Source of the DNA: Candidatus Woesearchaeota archaeon | GTDB taxonomy: Archaea; Nanobdellota; Nanobdellia; Woesearchaeales; JAHWIC01 | NCBI GenBank assembly: GCA_019322805.1 | Contig: JAHWIC010000003.1 | Span: 33,121-97,120, forward strand | Direction: 5' to 3' | Length of the DNA: 64,000 nt | Shown here: positions 25,926 through 33,676 of the stretch, one piece after another | Numbering within the stretch: position 1 is the first letter of the stretch | Layout: each line of letters opens with the position of its first letter | The notes under the pieces: generated by a model | Seen by the model: the letters and a program-made list of their open reading frames with translations, nothing else | Told to the model about the DNA's origin: nothing | The model's database searches: none | Position numbers and translations under genes: made by a program

Positions 25926-26291
25926 ATGGGCATATTTGTTGTTCAAAAACATAAAGCAACTCACTTGCACTGGGACTTTCGTTTAGAGCTTGATGGCGTC
26001 TTAAAATCTTGGGCTGTTCCGAAAGAGCCGCCTAAAGCAAAAGGAATAAAGAGGCTGGCTATAAAAGTAGAAGACCATGAGCTTGATTATGCAGGGTTTG
26101 AAGGAACAATCCCAGAAGGAATGTATGGTGCAGGAACTGTTAAGATCTGGGATAAAGGAACTTACGAATTAAAGGAAAAAGCCAAAGATAGGCTTGTTTT
26201 TGAGCTAAAAGGGAAAAAATTAAAAGGAAGTTATTGCTTAATAAGGTTTAAGAAGGCTGGAGCAAAGAATTGGTTACTATTCAAGATGTAA
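25926..26291 (+). CDS. LigD-type 3'-phosphoesterase domain protein
   Basis: This stand-alone homolog of the phosphoesterase domain of bacterial LigD trims 3' phosphates or ribonucleotides at DNA ends before ligation. The key motif HKATHLHWDFRLELDG carries the metal-binding His and Asp. Further family blocks are SWAVPKEPP, VEDHELDYAGFEGTIPEGMYGAGTV and NWLLFKM. The ATG at 25926 gives 121 residues, close to the domain length; a TTG nine bases upstream is less likely. It forms a cluster with the DNA ligase gene two genes upstream, which suggests DNA end repair. Confidence 0.9.
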   Translation: MGIFVVQKHKATHLHWDFRLELDGVLKSWAVPKEPPKAKGIKRLAIKVEDHELDYAGFEGTIPEGMYGAGTVKIWDKGTYELKEKAKDRLVFELKGKKLKGSYCLIRFKKAGAKNWLLFKM

Positions 26292-26562
26292 TCAATAAAA
26301 AGAAACCAATTTGGAAAAATCAATAAAAACAAAAAATCAATCCGATTTTTGCTTAATGCTCCACATTAAGGCAAAAATCGTTGAAAACCACCTTCGGTGG
26401 TTTTTAACGTGCTCAGAAATCATACCTAATGAAATGGATAAGTATGATTTCCGACACATCCGCTGTCATTGCTAAAGGAAAAGAAGAGGATGAAAATTCC
26501 CTTATGGTGGTTGTGAAAGGAATTTTCAGATTAAATTTTTATTGTTTTTTTGTTTATTGATT
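26290..26562 (+). repeat. Structured intergenic element, family I copy 3
   Basis: The element begins AATCAATAAA inside the preceding stop codon and ends TTTATTGATT, which is the exact inverse complement, giving 10-base terminal inverted repeats. Inside are hairpin 1 (26344-26379, GATTTTTGC/GCAAAAATC) and hairpin 2 (26492-26527, GAAAATTCC/GGAATTTTC, loop ending GTGGTTGTGAAA as in the other copies). Two further perfect stems are AAAACCACC/GGTGGTTTT and GAAATCATAC/GTATGATTTC. The layout fits a small non-autonomous mobile element or a repeated RNA. Confidence 0.68.
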
Positions 26563-26590
26563 TCAGATTAAGGAATGATGGTGATAAAAT

Positions 26591-26746
26591 ATGATTGATG
26601 AAGAAATAGAAAAAATGAAGAAAAAGATAAAAAAGGAAATTGAAAAACATATAGAAATAGACGAAAGCGATATACCTGTTCATGAAAGATACGTCAAAGA
26701 AGAGGATATAAAGCAGATAAAGAAAAAGAAGCGAAAAGATTTATAA
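26591..26746 (+). CDS. Small charged protein (51 aa)
   Basis: The ORF reads MIDEEIEKMKKKIKKEIEKH and ends in KQIKKKKRKDL. It is almost entirely Lys, Glu, Ile and Asp and probably helical. A GGTGATAAAAT stretch precedes the ATG as a ribosome-binding site, and the stop lies 34 bases before the next gene. No function is recognised. Confidence 0.5.
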   Translation: MIDEEIEKMKKKIKKEIEKHIEIDESDIPVHERYVKEEDIKQIKKKKRKDL

Positions 26747-26780
26747 ATTCCTTTAATGATAATCAAACCGAGGTGATTTG

Positions 26781-27962
26781 ATGGTTAAGGCAATTGTTGT
26801 TTCAGATATTCTGTCCACCCAGTTTAGCACAATAGATGAGAATGAACCTGTTTCAAAAGCGCTTGGCAAGTTTACATCACTAAGACCAAAGCCTTACCTT
26901 CTTATTGTTCTTGATAAAAGGAAAAGATACAAGGGATTAATTACAGAGCGAGACATTGTACGCACAAATTTCCAGCCTAAAGCAAAGGTGAGTGAGCTCA
27001 TAGCTAGGTTAATGCGAAGATTCCCAATTGTATCCCCTGACCGTACAATAACAGAGGCAACAAGGCTGATGCTTGAGAATGAATTAAAGTATCTTCCTAT
27101 CATAGAGAAAGGCAAGGTTAAGGGAATCATAAGGGATATAGATATCTTAGATAAGGTTGTTAAGACAAACTTTGGCAATGAGCCAGTTGAGAAGTATGTT
27201 ACAAGAGAGCCTTATGTCCTGGCTCCTGATGATACAGTTGGCAAGGCGTTGAACCTTTTCAGGGAGAACAATATTTCAAGAGCTCCTGTTGTTGAGAGGG
27301 GGAAGATACTTGGCATACTTACAATGCACAACATTGCAGTTAAGTTTCTGCAGCCTAAGGTAAAGGAAGGAAGAGGAGAGCTTGCAGGAGAAAGCATGAA
27401 GTATATAAGATTCCCTGTCAAAGGAATAATGACCTCATTAGTTATAACCTGCTCGATGAAGGAGAAGGTGAAAGCTGTTGTAAAGAAGATGCTGAGGCAT
27501 GATATAACTGCTGTTGTTGCTGTTGACAACAAAGGAAGATTGGAAGGGATTGTTGCAAAAAAGGATTTGCTTGAATCAATTGCTTCCTTAGTTAAGCCTC
27601 CTGTGCAGAAGTTCTTTATACAGGTTGCAGGCGAGCTTGGCGCATTGGATAGTTTTGATAAGGAGTCTGTTTCAAATGATCTGCAGGCCTTTGTAAACCA
27701 GTATGATCCAAAGTTCAATGAAGGGCATCTGTATGTCTATATACAGCTGCAGAGAGAGAAGACACGCAATAAAAGACAGTTCTACTGCAAGGTTAACTTT
27801 ACAACAGATAAAGGAAGGTTTCATTCTGGAGAAAAAGGCTGGGGCGTAGAGCAGGCCTTAAGCAAGTCATTAAGGGAAATAGAAAGGCAGATAGAAAAAA
27901 AGCTTGGAAAGCAGATACATAGAACACCAAGAAAGGGTTTGTATCCGAGCAGGATAAAGTAA
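26781..27962 (+). CDS. Quadruple-CBS protein with HPF-like C-terminal domain
   Basis: Four CBS motifs fill residues 1-~275 as two Bateman modules (ILSTQFSTIDENEPVSKAL...; RRFPIVSPDRTITEATRLML...; VTREPYVLAPDDTVGKALNLF...; IMTSLVITCSMKEKVKAVVKKML...). The last ~115 residues have alternating strands and a final amphipathic helix (VEQALSKSLREIERQIEKKLGKQ), the architecture of ribosome hibernation factors of the HPF/YfiA type. If correct, adenine-nucleotide sensing would control ribosome silencing. The HPF assignment is from pattern only. The ATG at 26781 follows GAGGTGAT. Confidence 0.75.
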   Translation: MVKAIVVSDILSTQFSTIDENEPVSKALGKFTSLRPKPYLLIVLDKRKRYKGLITERDIVRTNFQPKAKVSELIARLMRRFPIVSPDRTITEATRLMLENELKYLPIIEKGKVKGIIRDIDILDKVVKTNFGNEPVEKYVTREPYVLAPDDTVGKALNLFRENNISRAPVVERGKILGILTMHNIAVKFLQPKVKEGRGELAGESMKYIRFPVKGIMTSLVITCSMKEKVKAVVKKMLRHDITAVVAVDNKGRLEGIVAKKDLLESIASLVKPPVQKFFIQVAGELGALDSFDKESVSNDLQAFVNQYDPKFNEGHLYVYIQLQREKTRNKRQFYCKVNFTTDKGRFHSGEKGWGVEQALSKSLREIERQIEKKLGKQIHRTPRKGLYPSRIK

Positions 27963-28010
27963 GCACCCTTCTCGTATTTATCACTGTTTGATAGTTAAAT
28001 CAGGTAAAGG

Positions 28011-28056
28011 TTTATAAATAATGTTCTATTATATAGTCGTTGGGGGTTAAAACGAC
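28011..28056 (+). promoter_or_regulatory. TATA box and 6-bp inverted repeat over the STAND ATPase start
   Basis: TTTATAAATA (28011-28020) is a good archaeal TATA box. About 20 bases downstream the inverted repeat GTCGTT-GGGGGTTAA-AACGAC (28036-28056) covers the predicted TTG start codon at 28040. It could be an operator or an RNA hairpin controlling expression of the cluster. Confidence 0.45.
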
Positions 28057-30208
28057 AAGCTTTGGTAAGGTTGAATTGGATATAGTGGATTATCTTGATT
28101 TCTTGTTAGGTAAAACTAGTGAAGGTTATATACCTCCAGTTAGAAAAGACGCAATCCACGTTGCTTCTGAATTACCTCCTTTTTTTGAAAGGGCTCAAAG
28201 AGCATTAGAGGTTTTGCTTCCAGAGCCTGAAGAAAAAGGAACACCGATTGTTATTTCTGACAGAGAAGAGATAATGCATGAGTTTCATCTTTTGGGTCAT
28301 GGCAAGACTGGAACAAATAAAGAAGGGAGACTAACTGGATGGTCAGGGGACTTGCCATGCTCTTCATATAGGAAAGATGGCAAGGAAGAGCTTGGCGGAA
28401 TAGAATTAGCAAGAGCACAGGCTGGAATAGAGCCTGATGGTGAGCTTAGTAGAACATTAGTAAAAAAAGTAGGTGTAAAAAAACTTAATCTTAATGACTT
28501 CTACTACCGATTTAGTGGGGATTTGCCAAGACAACTAGCCCATACTCTGTTATTAACAGGAGATCAAAGCCTATTCGAGGATGTGATGGGACTATCCGCA
28601 GTTATTTCAGCTGAGATTGCTGAAAAAGGCAATTTATATGATATAGAGAAATATCATCGTTTAATTAAACTTGCGGCTGAAGCTGGTTTCATACCAACTC
28701 CTTTGTTAAGAGCCCAGTATTATGGTCCAATGGAGCTTTGTCCTGAAAAATTAAAGAAAGATGACCGAGACAGCTTCGTTGAACAAAGAGTCAGAGAAGT
28801 TGAACAAGAATTTGAAAGTGCACAGAAACAAGGGAGAATAGATCCTAAGCTAGAATTTAACAAAAAAATAGCGCAAGCAGAAGCAGAAGACTTGGCTGAT
28901 GCTTTGATTCACAGAAAAGATCTTTTGTTTGCGCATAGGGATGAAGGAGGTTATTATATAACTGAAAATAGGCTTGGTTTGGTTACAAGACTTGGTTATT
29001 TCTTTGATACTGTAAGAAACGTATTGCCTGAAGGAGAAAAGGTTTTAGCAGTAACTTCAAGCGGGTGCATAGATGTAAGCTCTATTCATTTTAGATATCT
29101 TGAACAAAAAGGAGATTTAGATATAAGGAATCCTAGCAAGAAAGTCAGAGGCAAGGTAGTTGTCATTAGATATGGCAGATTTAAAGGAAAAGAGTGCTAT
29201 CTAAATGACCCTGGAAAATTAGAGCCATTAAGACAAAAAGCAAGGGACCAAATAAATCATCTCAGAAGCTTATCAATAGATTCTTTGATAAGGGATGAGG
29301 GAAAAGGCCTGTTGAGAACTCCTTTGCTGGGTTTTGCTGAAGATGGGGAGCATAAGCCTTACTCTGAAAAACTTGAGGATGCCATTCGATCACCAAATCC
29401 AGTTATTATATTTGGACATGGCGGCCAGGGAAAGAGTATGTTAGTTACTATGATTGCAGACATGTTCTTAACTGACTCAAGATATTCCGGTGTTGTGCCT
29501 GTCTTGATGAATGCTGAAGACGTAAATAAAGGAGCGAGACTAGCATTAGAAGCTGGCAAGGATATGTATTCTTACTTAAAAGAAGAAGCAGGTATTCCAT
29601 CACTTCCATCAGAACTTCAATCCGAATGCAAGGCTGCTTTTATTATAGATGACCACCAAAAGCTTCATTCCGAGTATAGGCCTGAGCTGGATGAAGCAAT
29701 ACATAAATTAAGGAAAGAAGGTCATTATGTTGTGCTTTTATCCAGGATGGAAAGGACAGATGTACACCCGCCTTTCAACGAAGGTTATAAGACTATGCAG
29801 ATCGATAGGGATGGCATTGCACGCCAAACAGACGAATTCATAAAAGGCAGGATTAAAGAAGGTGATGCTGAAAGGTTTAGGGAATATGCTGCGCAATACG
29901 ATGCTAGTGTTACAGGCCATTACCTTACAAAATTGTTCCTTACAATGATATCTCCAATGGGCCAGGGTGTGAGTGATAGAGTTTTGGAATATATGACCAA
30001 TCCTCCAATAAGAAGTGCGATAGAACAAGGCATACCATTGACAAAAACACAACTTTACCAAGCTCAGACAGATTATATAACAGCCTGCGATATTCTTAGA
30101 GGAGGTTTTGAATATTCTGCACCTGATCAGTTAAGGGCTGAGATTAACAGATGGAAGGATATATTGGCTGAGAAGGCATTTACAGATGCCCCAGCACCAA
30201 GAAGTTGA
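28040..30208 (+). CDS. NACHT/STAND-like P-loop ATPase lacking its own C-terminal module
   Basis: This 722-residue protein has an unrecognised N-terminal region of about 440 residues. It is followed by a P-loop ATPase: Walker A GHGGQGKSM, Walker B-like AAFIIDDHQ, then a sensor-like VVLLSRMERT. The order and the helical region after it (EFIKGRIKEGDAERFREYA...GHYLTKLFLTMI) resemble NACHT-type STAND ATPases. Unusually it stops where those proteins continue with an F-x-H-x-T/S-F/Y-x-E/D-Y/F-F segment. That segment opens each of the next two genes. The start is TTG with a TATA box ~25 bases upstream, since an in-frame stop lies just before. Confidence 0.65.
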   Translation: MGVKTTSFGKVELDIVDYLDFLLGKTSEGYIPPVRKDAIHVASELPPFFERAQRALEVLLPEPEEKGTPIVISDREEIMHEFHLLGHGKTGTNKEGRLTGWSGDLPCSSYRKDGKEELGGIELARAQAGIEPDGELSRTLVKKVGVKKLNLNDFYYRFSGDLPRQLAHTLLLTGDQSLFEDVMGLSAVISAEIAEKGNLYDIEKYHRLIKLAAEAGFIPTPLLRAQYYGPMELCPEKLKKDDRDSFVEQRVREVEQEFESAQKQGRIDPKLEFNKKIAQAEAEDLADALIHRKDLLFAHRDEGGYYITENRLGLVTRLGYFFDTVRNVLPEGEKVLAVTSSGCIDVSSIHFRYLEQKGDLDIRNPSKKVRGKVVVIRYGRFKGKECYLNDPGKLEPLRQKARDQINHLRSLSIDSLIRDEGKGLLRTPLLGFAEDGEHKPYSEKLEDAIRSPNPVIIFGHGGQGKSMLVTMIADMFLTDSRYSGVVPVLMNAEDVNKGARLALEAGKDMYSYLKEEAGIPSLPSELQSECKAAFIIDDHQKLHSEYRPELDEAIHKLRKEGHYVVLLSRMERTDVHPPFNEGYKTMQIDRDGIARQTDEFIKGRIKEGDAERFREYAAQYDASVTGHYLTKLFLTMISPMGQGVSDRVLEYMTNPPIRSAIEQGIPLTKTQLYQAQTDYITACDILRGGFEYSAPDQLRAEINRWKDILAEKAFTDAPAPRS

Positions 30209-30216
30209 AATGAAAA

Positions 30217-30942
30217 ATGCGACAGGCAATAGATTCATCATTTCTCTACACAAGAGGAGACGGAAGCCAGGAATTTGTTCATGATACTTATAGAGATTTC
30301 TTTTTAGCTAGAGCTATTGCAGCTAGACTGTCTTCTGGAAGGATTCCTTTTGACGAGGCTCATGAATTATGTTCTCGATATGAGAGTTCAAAATCGGATA
30401 AGTTTAGAAAAGCTTACGAAAGCCTGGGAGAAGCTCACCTCTTTCGTTTGCATTCTTCTGGAGAGAATCTAGACACTTTGCATCACCTTGTTGCAGAGAT
30501 ATCGGGTGATGATTTTATCCTTAGCATAAACGCGTTGGAGTTAAGCAGATTAAGAGACCTTATAGGCAAAAGAATAGAACTTAGATACTACGAGACAGAC
30601 GATGATGATGAGGGGTTTAGACATGATTACGAGACTAAATATGGGCTTGTCCTTGAAGGAATTGTTGGAGGCAATGGAAGATTCTATTTTGTAGGTCATA
30701 GTGGAAATTTTTATTATGTTCTTTCTCCAGGATTTAAGCCTGTGCCTGAATATGTTGATGGAGGCATATTAAGGCACATATTTCACGCTGGAAGATCCAT
30801 AAATGTAGAGCCTTTATTCAGGCCTGCAGATTATGTGCAGGGTTCCCAGATTAAAGCTATGGCTGAGAAAGGAGAATCTGAAACTAATCCATTTTTAGAG
30901 CCAGAGTACCTAAGAGAAAATGGATTGAGGTGGTTGTTTTGA
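30217..30942 (+). CDS. STAND C-terminal module protein 1 (HDTYRDFF family)
   Basis: The protein starts at the only available ATG, eight bases after the ATPase stop. Its first 45 residues (IDSSFLYTR...QEFVHDTYRDFFLARAIAARL) correspond to the helix that normally follows the winged helix of NACHT proteins. The rest of the 241 residues includes a beta-rich acidic portion (RIELRYYETDDDDEGFRHDYETKYGLVLEG) that resembles nothing I recognise. It is paralogous in its N-terminus to the next protein. I infer a separate sensor or partner subunit for the upstream ATPase. Confidence 0.55.
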   Translation: MRQAIDSSFLYTRGDGSQEFVHDTYRDFFLARAIAARLSSGRIPFDEAHELCSRYESSKSDKFRKAYESLGEAHLFRLHSSGENLDTLHHLVAEISGDDFILSINALELSRLRDLIGKRIELRYYETDDDDEGFRHDYETKYGLVLEGIVGGNGRFYFVGHSGNFYYVLSPGFKPVPEYVDGGILRHIFHAGRSINVEPLFRPADYVQGSQIKAMAEKGESETNPFLEPEYLRENGLRWLF

Positions 30943-30947
30943 TTAAA

Positions 30948-32465
30948 ATGCCACAAGAAGCACCTGCAATTGAATCAAGCTTTCTCTTTGTAAGAGAAGT
31001 GCCACAGGATGATGGAAGTGTTAATTTTGAAGAAGGCTTTACCCATGATACCTATAGGGATTTCTTTAGAGCTAGAGCTATTGCTAATAGGATTAATGAT
31101 GGGCAAGCAACTGTTGATACGTATTTTGAAGAGCAGTGGTCTCGTGAAGCTTATTGGTCATCTGATGATAAGAGAAGAATCATAGACCCTGCGTCCCAGG
31201 ATATAGTTTTGTTTGTATCAGAAATGTTAGAACCTTCTCATGCAAGACAGTTAGTTCATCTTTTGAGCAGAGACCAGCTGCAAAGATTTGAGGCAGGTTG
31301 GCGCGGTCTAGGTAGATTTTCCAAGAGTATGTATACTGCCTTAAGGATTATGGGTACTCGCGATATAGGAGATGATGGACTGGAAGGGAAGATTTATAAC
31401 ACCTTTCTCGAGGCAGATATGGATAGTGATTTGCGTGAACTATTGGATTCGAGACACTCTATCCCGTTATTGATAAGGATGGTTGAGTCAAATAGCAGGC
31501 ATGCAGCATTTGCTGTTCCTTTGCTTAGGAGATATAAAGTAAAAGAAGCAAAGCAAGCTTTAATCTCTTTTATGGACTCAGGTCATGATGAAAGTTGGAA
31601 GGCTGCTAATTTGCTTCTAGATTGGGGGTTTGAGGAAGGAGTGCCTTTTCTTCGTAGATGCGCTATAGATACAGAACATCCAGAGCATGTACAAATTGCT
31701 TATGCTCTTCATGAGGCAGGATATAAGGATGTAGTAACTTCTCTCCGTAATTATGCTTCAGATACAAATCATCCAAAGCATGTAGATGTAGCTTATCACC
31801 TTTATAGGTGGGGCTATAAGGATATTGTTGAACATCTCCGTAATTATGCTTCAGACCCAAATCATCCAGGACATGTTAGTATCGCTTGCGACCTCTTTGA
31901 TTGGGGCTACACAGATATGGTAGTTCATCTCCGCACGTATGCTTCAGAAGGAAGCGTGGGAGCTGCTTTAACTCTCTTCGAAGCTGGCCATCAAGAAGGA
32001 TTTGATTATCTTGTTGATTGTGCTTCAGATCCAGAAAATCCAGGTAAGAACGAAGCTGTAAAACTGCTAAGAAATATTTGTCTTGGAAAAGGGGATAGGG
32101 ATTTGCTTTCAAATACTTTCACTAGAATATATGAAGCAGCCAGGGGGGAAGACTATTCAACATTTGCTGATGAATTCAGTCAATCCTATAATTTACATTA
32201 TATAATGGAAGTTATCTTTAAGGCCGGTGATGAAAAAAGCAGGGCTAGGGTCTATAGGGAGCTTGAGGCTCCTGATGAGGAACTACATAGGCACATTTTA
32301 CATGCGATAGCAAGGCACAGGCCAAAAGGTGCTAATCCTTATGTAAGTGCCTATATCTCCAGGCTAGAGGCTCTTGAGATAGATGATTCTGAAGGGCCTT
32401 TGATAAAGCTTGTCAAGACTCGCAAGCGAGAAAATCAAATTGATTTAGCTATAAGAGCACTGTAG
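30948..32465 (+). CDS. STAND C-terminal module protein 2 with HEAT-like repeats
   Basis: The N-terminus repeats the module of the preceding protein (IESSFLFVRE...FEEGFTHDTYRDFFRARAIANRI). From about residue 190 there are tandem helical repeats of about 33 residues with the pattern A-x-x-L-x-x-x-G-x-x-D-V/I-V-x-x-L-R-x-Y-A-S-D-x-x-H-P-x-H-V. At least three are nearly identical at DNA level (31670-31950), pointing to recent duplication. HEAT-type arrays are common sensors in STAND proteins. ATG 30948 is preferred over GTG 30930, which overlaps the previous gene. Confidence 0.6.
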   Translation: MPQEAPAIESSFLFVREVPQDDGSVNFEEGFTHDTYRDFFRARAIANRINDGQATVDTYFEEQWSREAYWSSDDKRRIIDPASQDIVLFVSEMLEPSHARQLVHLLSRDQLQRFEAGWRGLGRFSKSMYTALRIMGTRDIGDDGLEGKIYNTFLEADMDSDLRELLDSRHSIPLLIRMVESNSRHAAFAVPLLRRYKVKEAKQALISFMDSGHDESWKAANLLLDWGFEEGVPFLRRCAIDTEHPEHVQIAYALHEAGYKDVVTSLRNYASDTNHPKHVDVAYHLYRWGYKDIVEHLRNYASDPNHPGHVSIACDLFDWGYTDMVVHLRTYASEGSVGAALTLFEAGHQEGFDYLVDCASDPENPGKNEAVKLLRNICLGKGDRDLLSNTFTRIYEAARGEDYSTFADEFSQSYNLHYIMEVIFKAGDEKSRARVYRELEAPDEELHRHILHAIARHRPKGANPYVSAYISRLEALEIDDSEGPLIKLVKTRKRENQIDLAIRAL

Positions 32466-32469
32466 AATC

Positions 32470-33414
32470 CTAACCTTCCAAAGCCATCCTTGTCTCAGTC
32501 ATGTCAAGAATTAATTCTATTATCTGCGACAAGCCGCCAATAACCAAGTTTTCTTCTTTTGATAGGTCTTTGCTGGATTTGAAGAGTTTTTCTCTGAAGA
32601 TGTCCCTATGTTTGTTTAGCTCAGCTATCTTTTCAATCTTATAACTAAAGAACAGCTCATAATACATCCTTATGTGTTCTTTAATATCTTTTAATAACTC
32701 AAAACACTTTTTGCTCTTTAACATTATGTTGTGCCTTATCATATACCTTGAGTTGTTCTTGATTAGGTCTTCTGTTTTGCTTAACAAAGATATTATGTTG
32801 AAATAAAAGCATGTTTTCTTAGAATCTTCGTGGCCAAACTTATTCAATAATCTCAAGCAAAAGTTTATGAACTTCTTTATGTTTGCATGCTGGAACTCAA
32901 TTGACTTGAGCTCCTCGATGTTGTTGTTCTTTGAGCTGTCCACAAATGTATCAGTCATCTCATTCAATAGGAAGAAAATCCTTTTCAATGCTGTTGGAAA
33001 GTCTTCCATTGATTCCTCAGCAAGTCTTTTTATCATATATCTTTTTGGTGAAGTACTTACTACTTCAGCACCAACTAATCTGTTTGCAGCATTATAGATC
33101 AAGTTTGAGAGATTCTTGCTTTTTCCGGTTCTATAGTGAGGGACTGCAGCCTTGGTGCTTGTAATCTCAATCACATCAAAGCCAAACCTATATAAGCCTT
33201 GTATGAGAATAAGAATAGTGCTTCTGTCAAGGTTAGATACATCAACACTTATCTTTAGCTCTCTTGTGTCTTTATGCTCACCTATAATCAGGGAAGCTTC
33301 TCGTTCTATTAGATCAAGTTCTTCCCCGGCCTTAACATTAAATTTATCACACCAGCCCCTGGGCAGGGTAATAGTTAGAGTATTGTGGCCTTGCTTGATG
33401 ACTCTTCTCTTCAT
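32470..33414 (-). CDS. phoU: AbrB-PhoU family phosphate-responsive regulator
   Basis: The first ~45 residues (MKRRVIKQGHNTLTITLPRGWCDKFNVKAGEELDLIE) form an AbrB/SpoVT-type swapped-hairpin DNA-binding domain. The remaining ~265 residues are helical and match the PhoU-like architecture typical of archaeal phosphate uptake regulators. No phosphate transporter lies in the window. A TTTAAATATA box sits about 20 bases upstream of the start, so the mRNA is probably leaderless. It converges on the STAND cluster with only four bases between the genes. Confidence 0.82.
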   Translation of the reverse strand: MKRRVIKQGHNTLTITLPRGWCDKFNVKAGEELDLIEREASLIIGEHKDTRELKISVDVSNLDRSTILILIQGLYRFGFDVIEITSTKAAVPHYRTGKSKNLSNLIYNAANRLVGAEVVSTSPKRYMIKRLAEESMEDFPTALKRIFFLLNEMTDTFVDSSKNNNIEELKSIEFQHANIKKFINFCLRLLNKFGHEDSKKTCFYFNIISLLSKTEDLIKNNSRYMIRHNIMLKSKKCFELLKDIKEHIRMYYELFFSYKIEKIAELNKHRDIFREKLFKSSKDLSKEENLVIGGLSQIIELILDMTETRMALEG

Positions 33415-33564
33415 AGACGTAATTAATACGTTTTTATATTTAAACCTTTCGAAAAGAATATACCACTAGTGAAAAATATATTCCATATTGTAAAAGAATA
33501 TATATCGTAAAATCTACTTATTATATTATGATAATTACGAACAAAACTCAAAGGGGTGGTCAAT
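33415..33564. promoter_or_regulatory. Divergent promoter region with GAATATA repeats
   Basis: The region between phoU and the surface-protein cluster contains GAATATA at 33456-33462, its inverse TATATTC at 33477-33483 and a third GAATATA at 33496-33502. The first two form a 7-bp inverted repeat with 14 bases between. They lie between the two opposed TATA boxes and could be operators for the AbrB domain of PhoU or another regulator. No gene is seen in this stretch. Confidence 0.45.
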
Positions 33565-33675
33565 ATGAGTAAACACCAATTGATGCACATTATGCAGCTT
33601 TTGCTTGAAAAGCAGGAGCAGGTTGCACAAGTCCAGGAGTTTTTGCATCACCAAGCAATACCTCAGGTTAATTAA
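33565..33675 (+). CDS. Small Gln/His-rich protein (36 aa)
   Basis: An AGGGGTGGTC ribosome-binding site precedes this ORF, whose product starts MSKHQLMHIMQLLLEKQEQV and contains a repeated hydrophobic-Gln pattern, probably one amphipathic helix. It ends one base before the start codon of the giant surface protein, so the two are likely co-translated. No function recognised; it could be a leader or chaperone-like peptide. Confidence 0.5.
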   Translation: MSKHQLMHIMQLLLEKQEQVAQVQEFLHHQAIPQVN

Positions 33676-33676
33676 A

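Noticed and set aside
30200..30960. Simple frameshift splitting a single STAND protein
   Set aside because: The ATPase ends with its own stop and the next gene starts at the only in-frame ATG. A second paralogous module follows in a third frame, which a single indel cannot explain.
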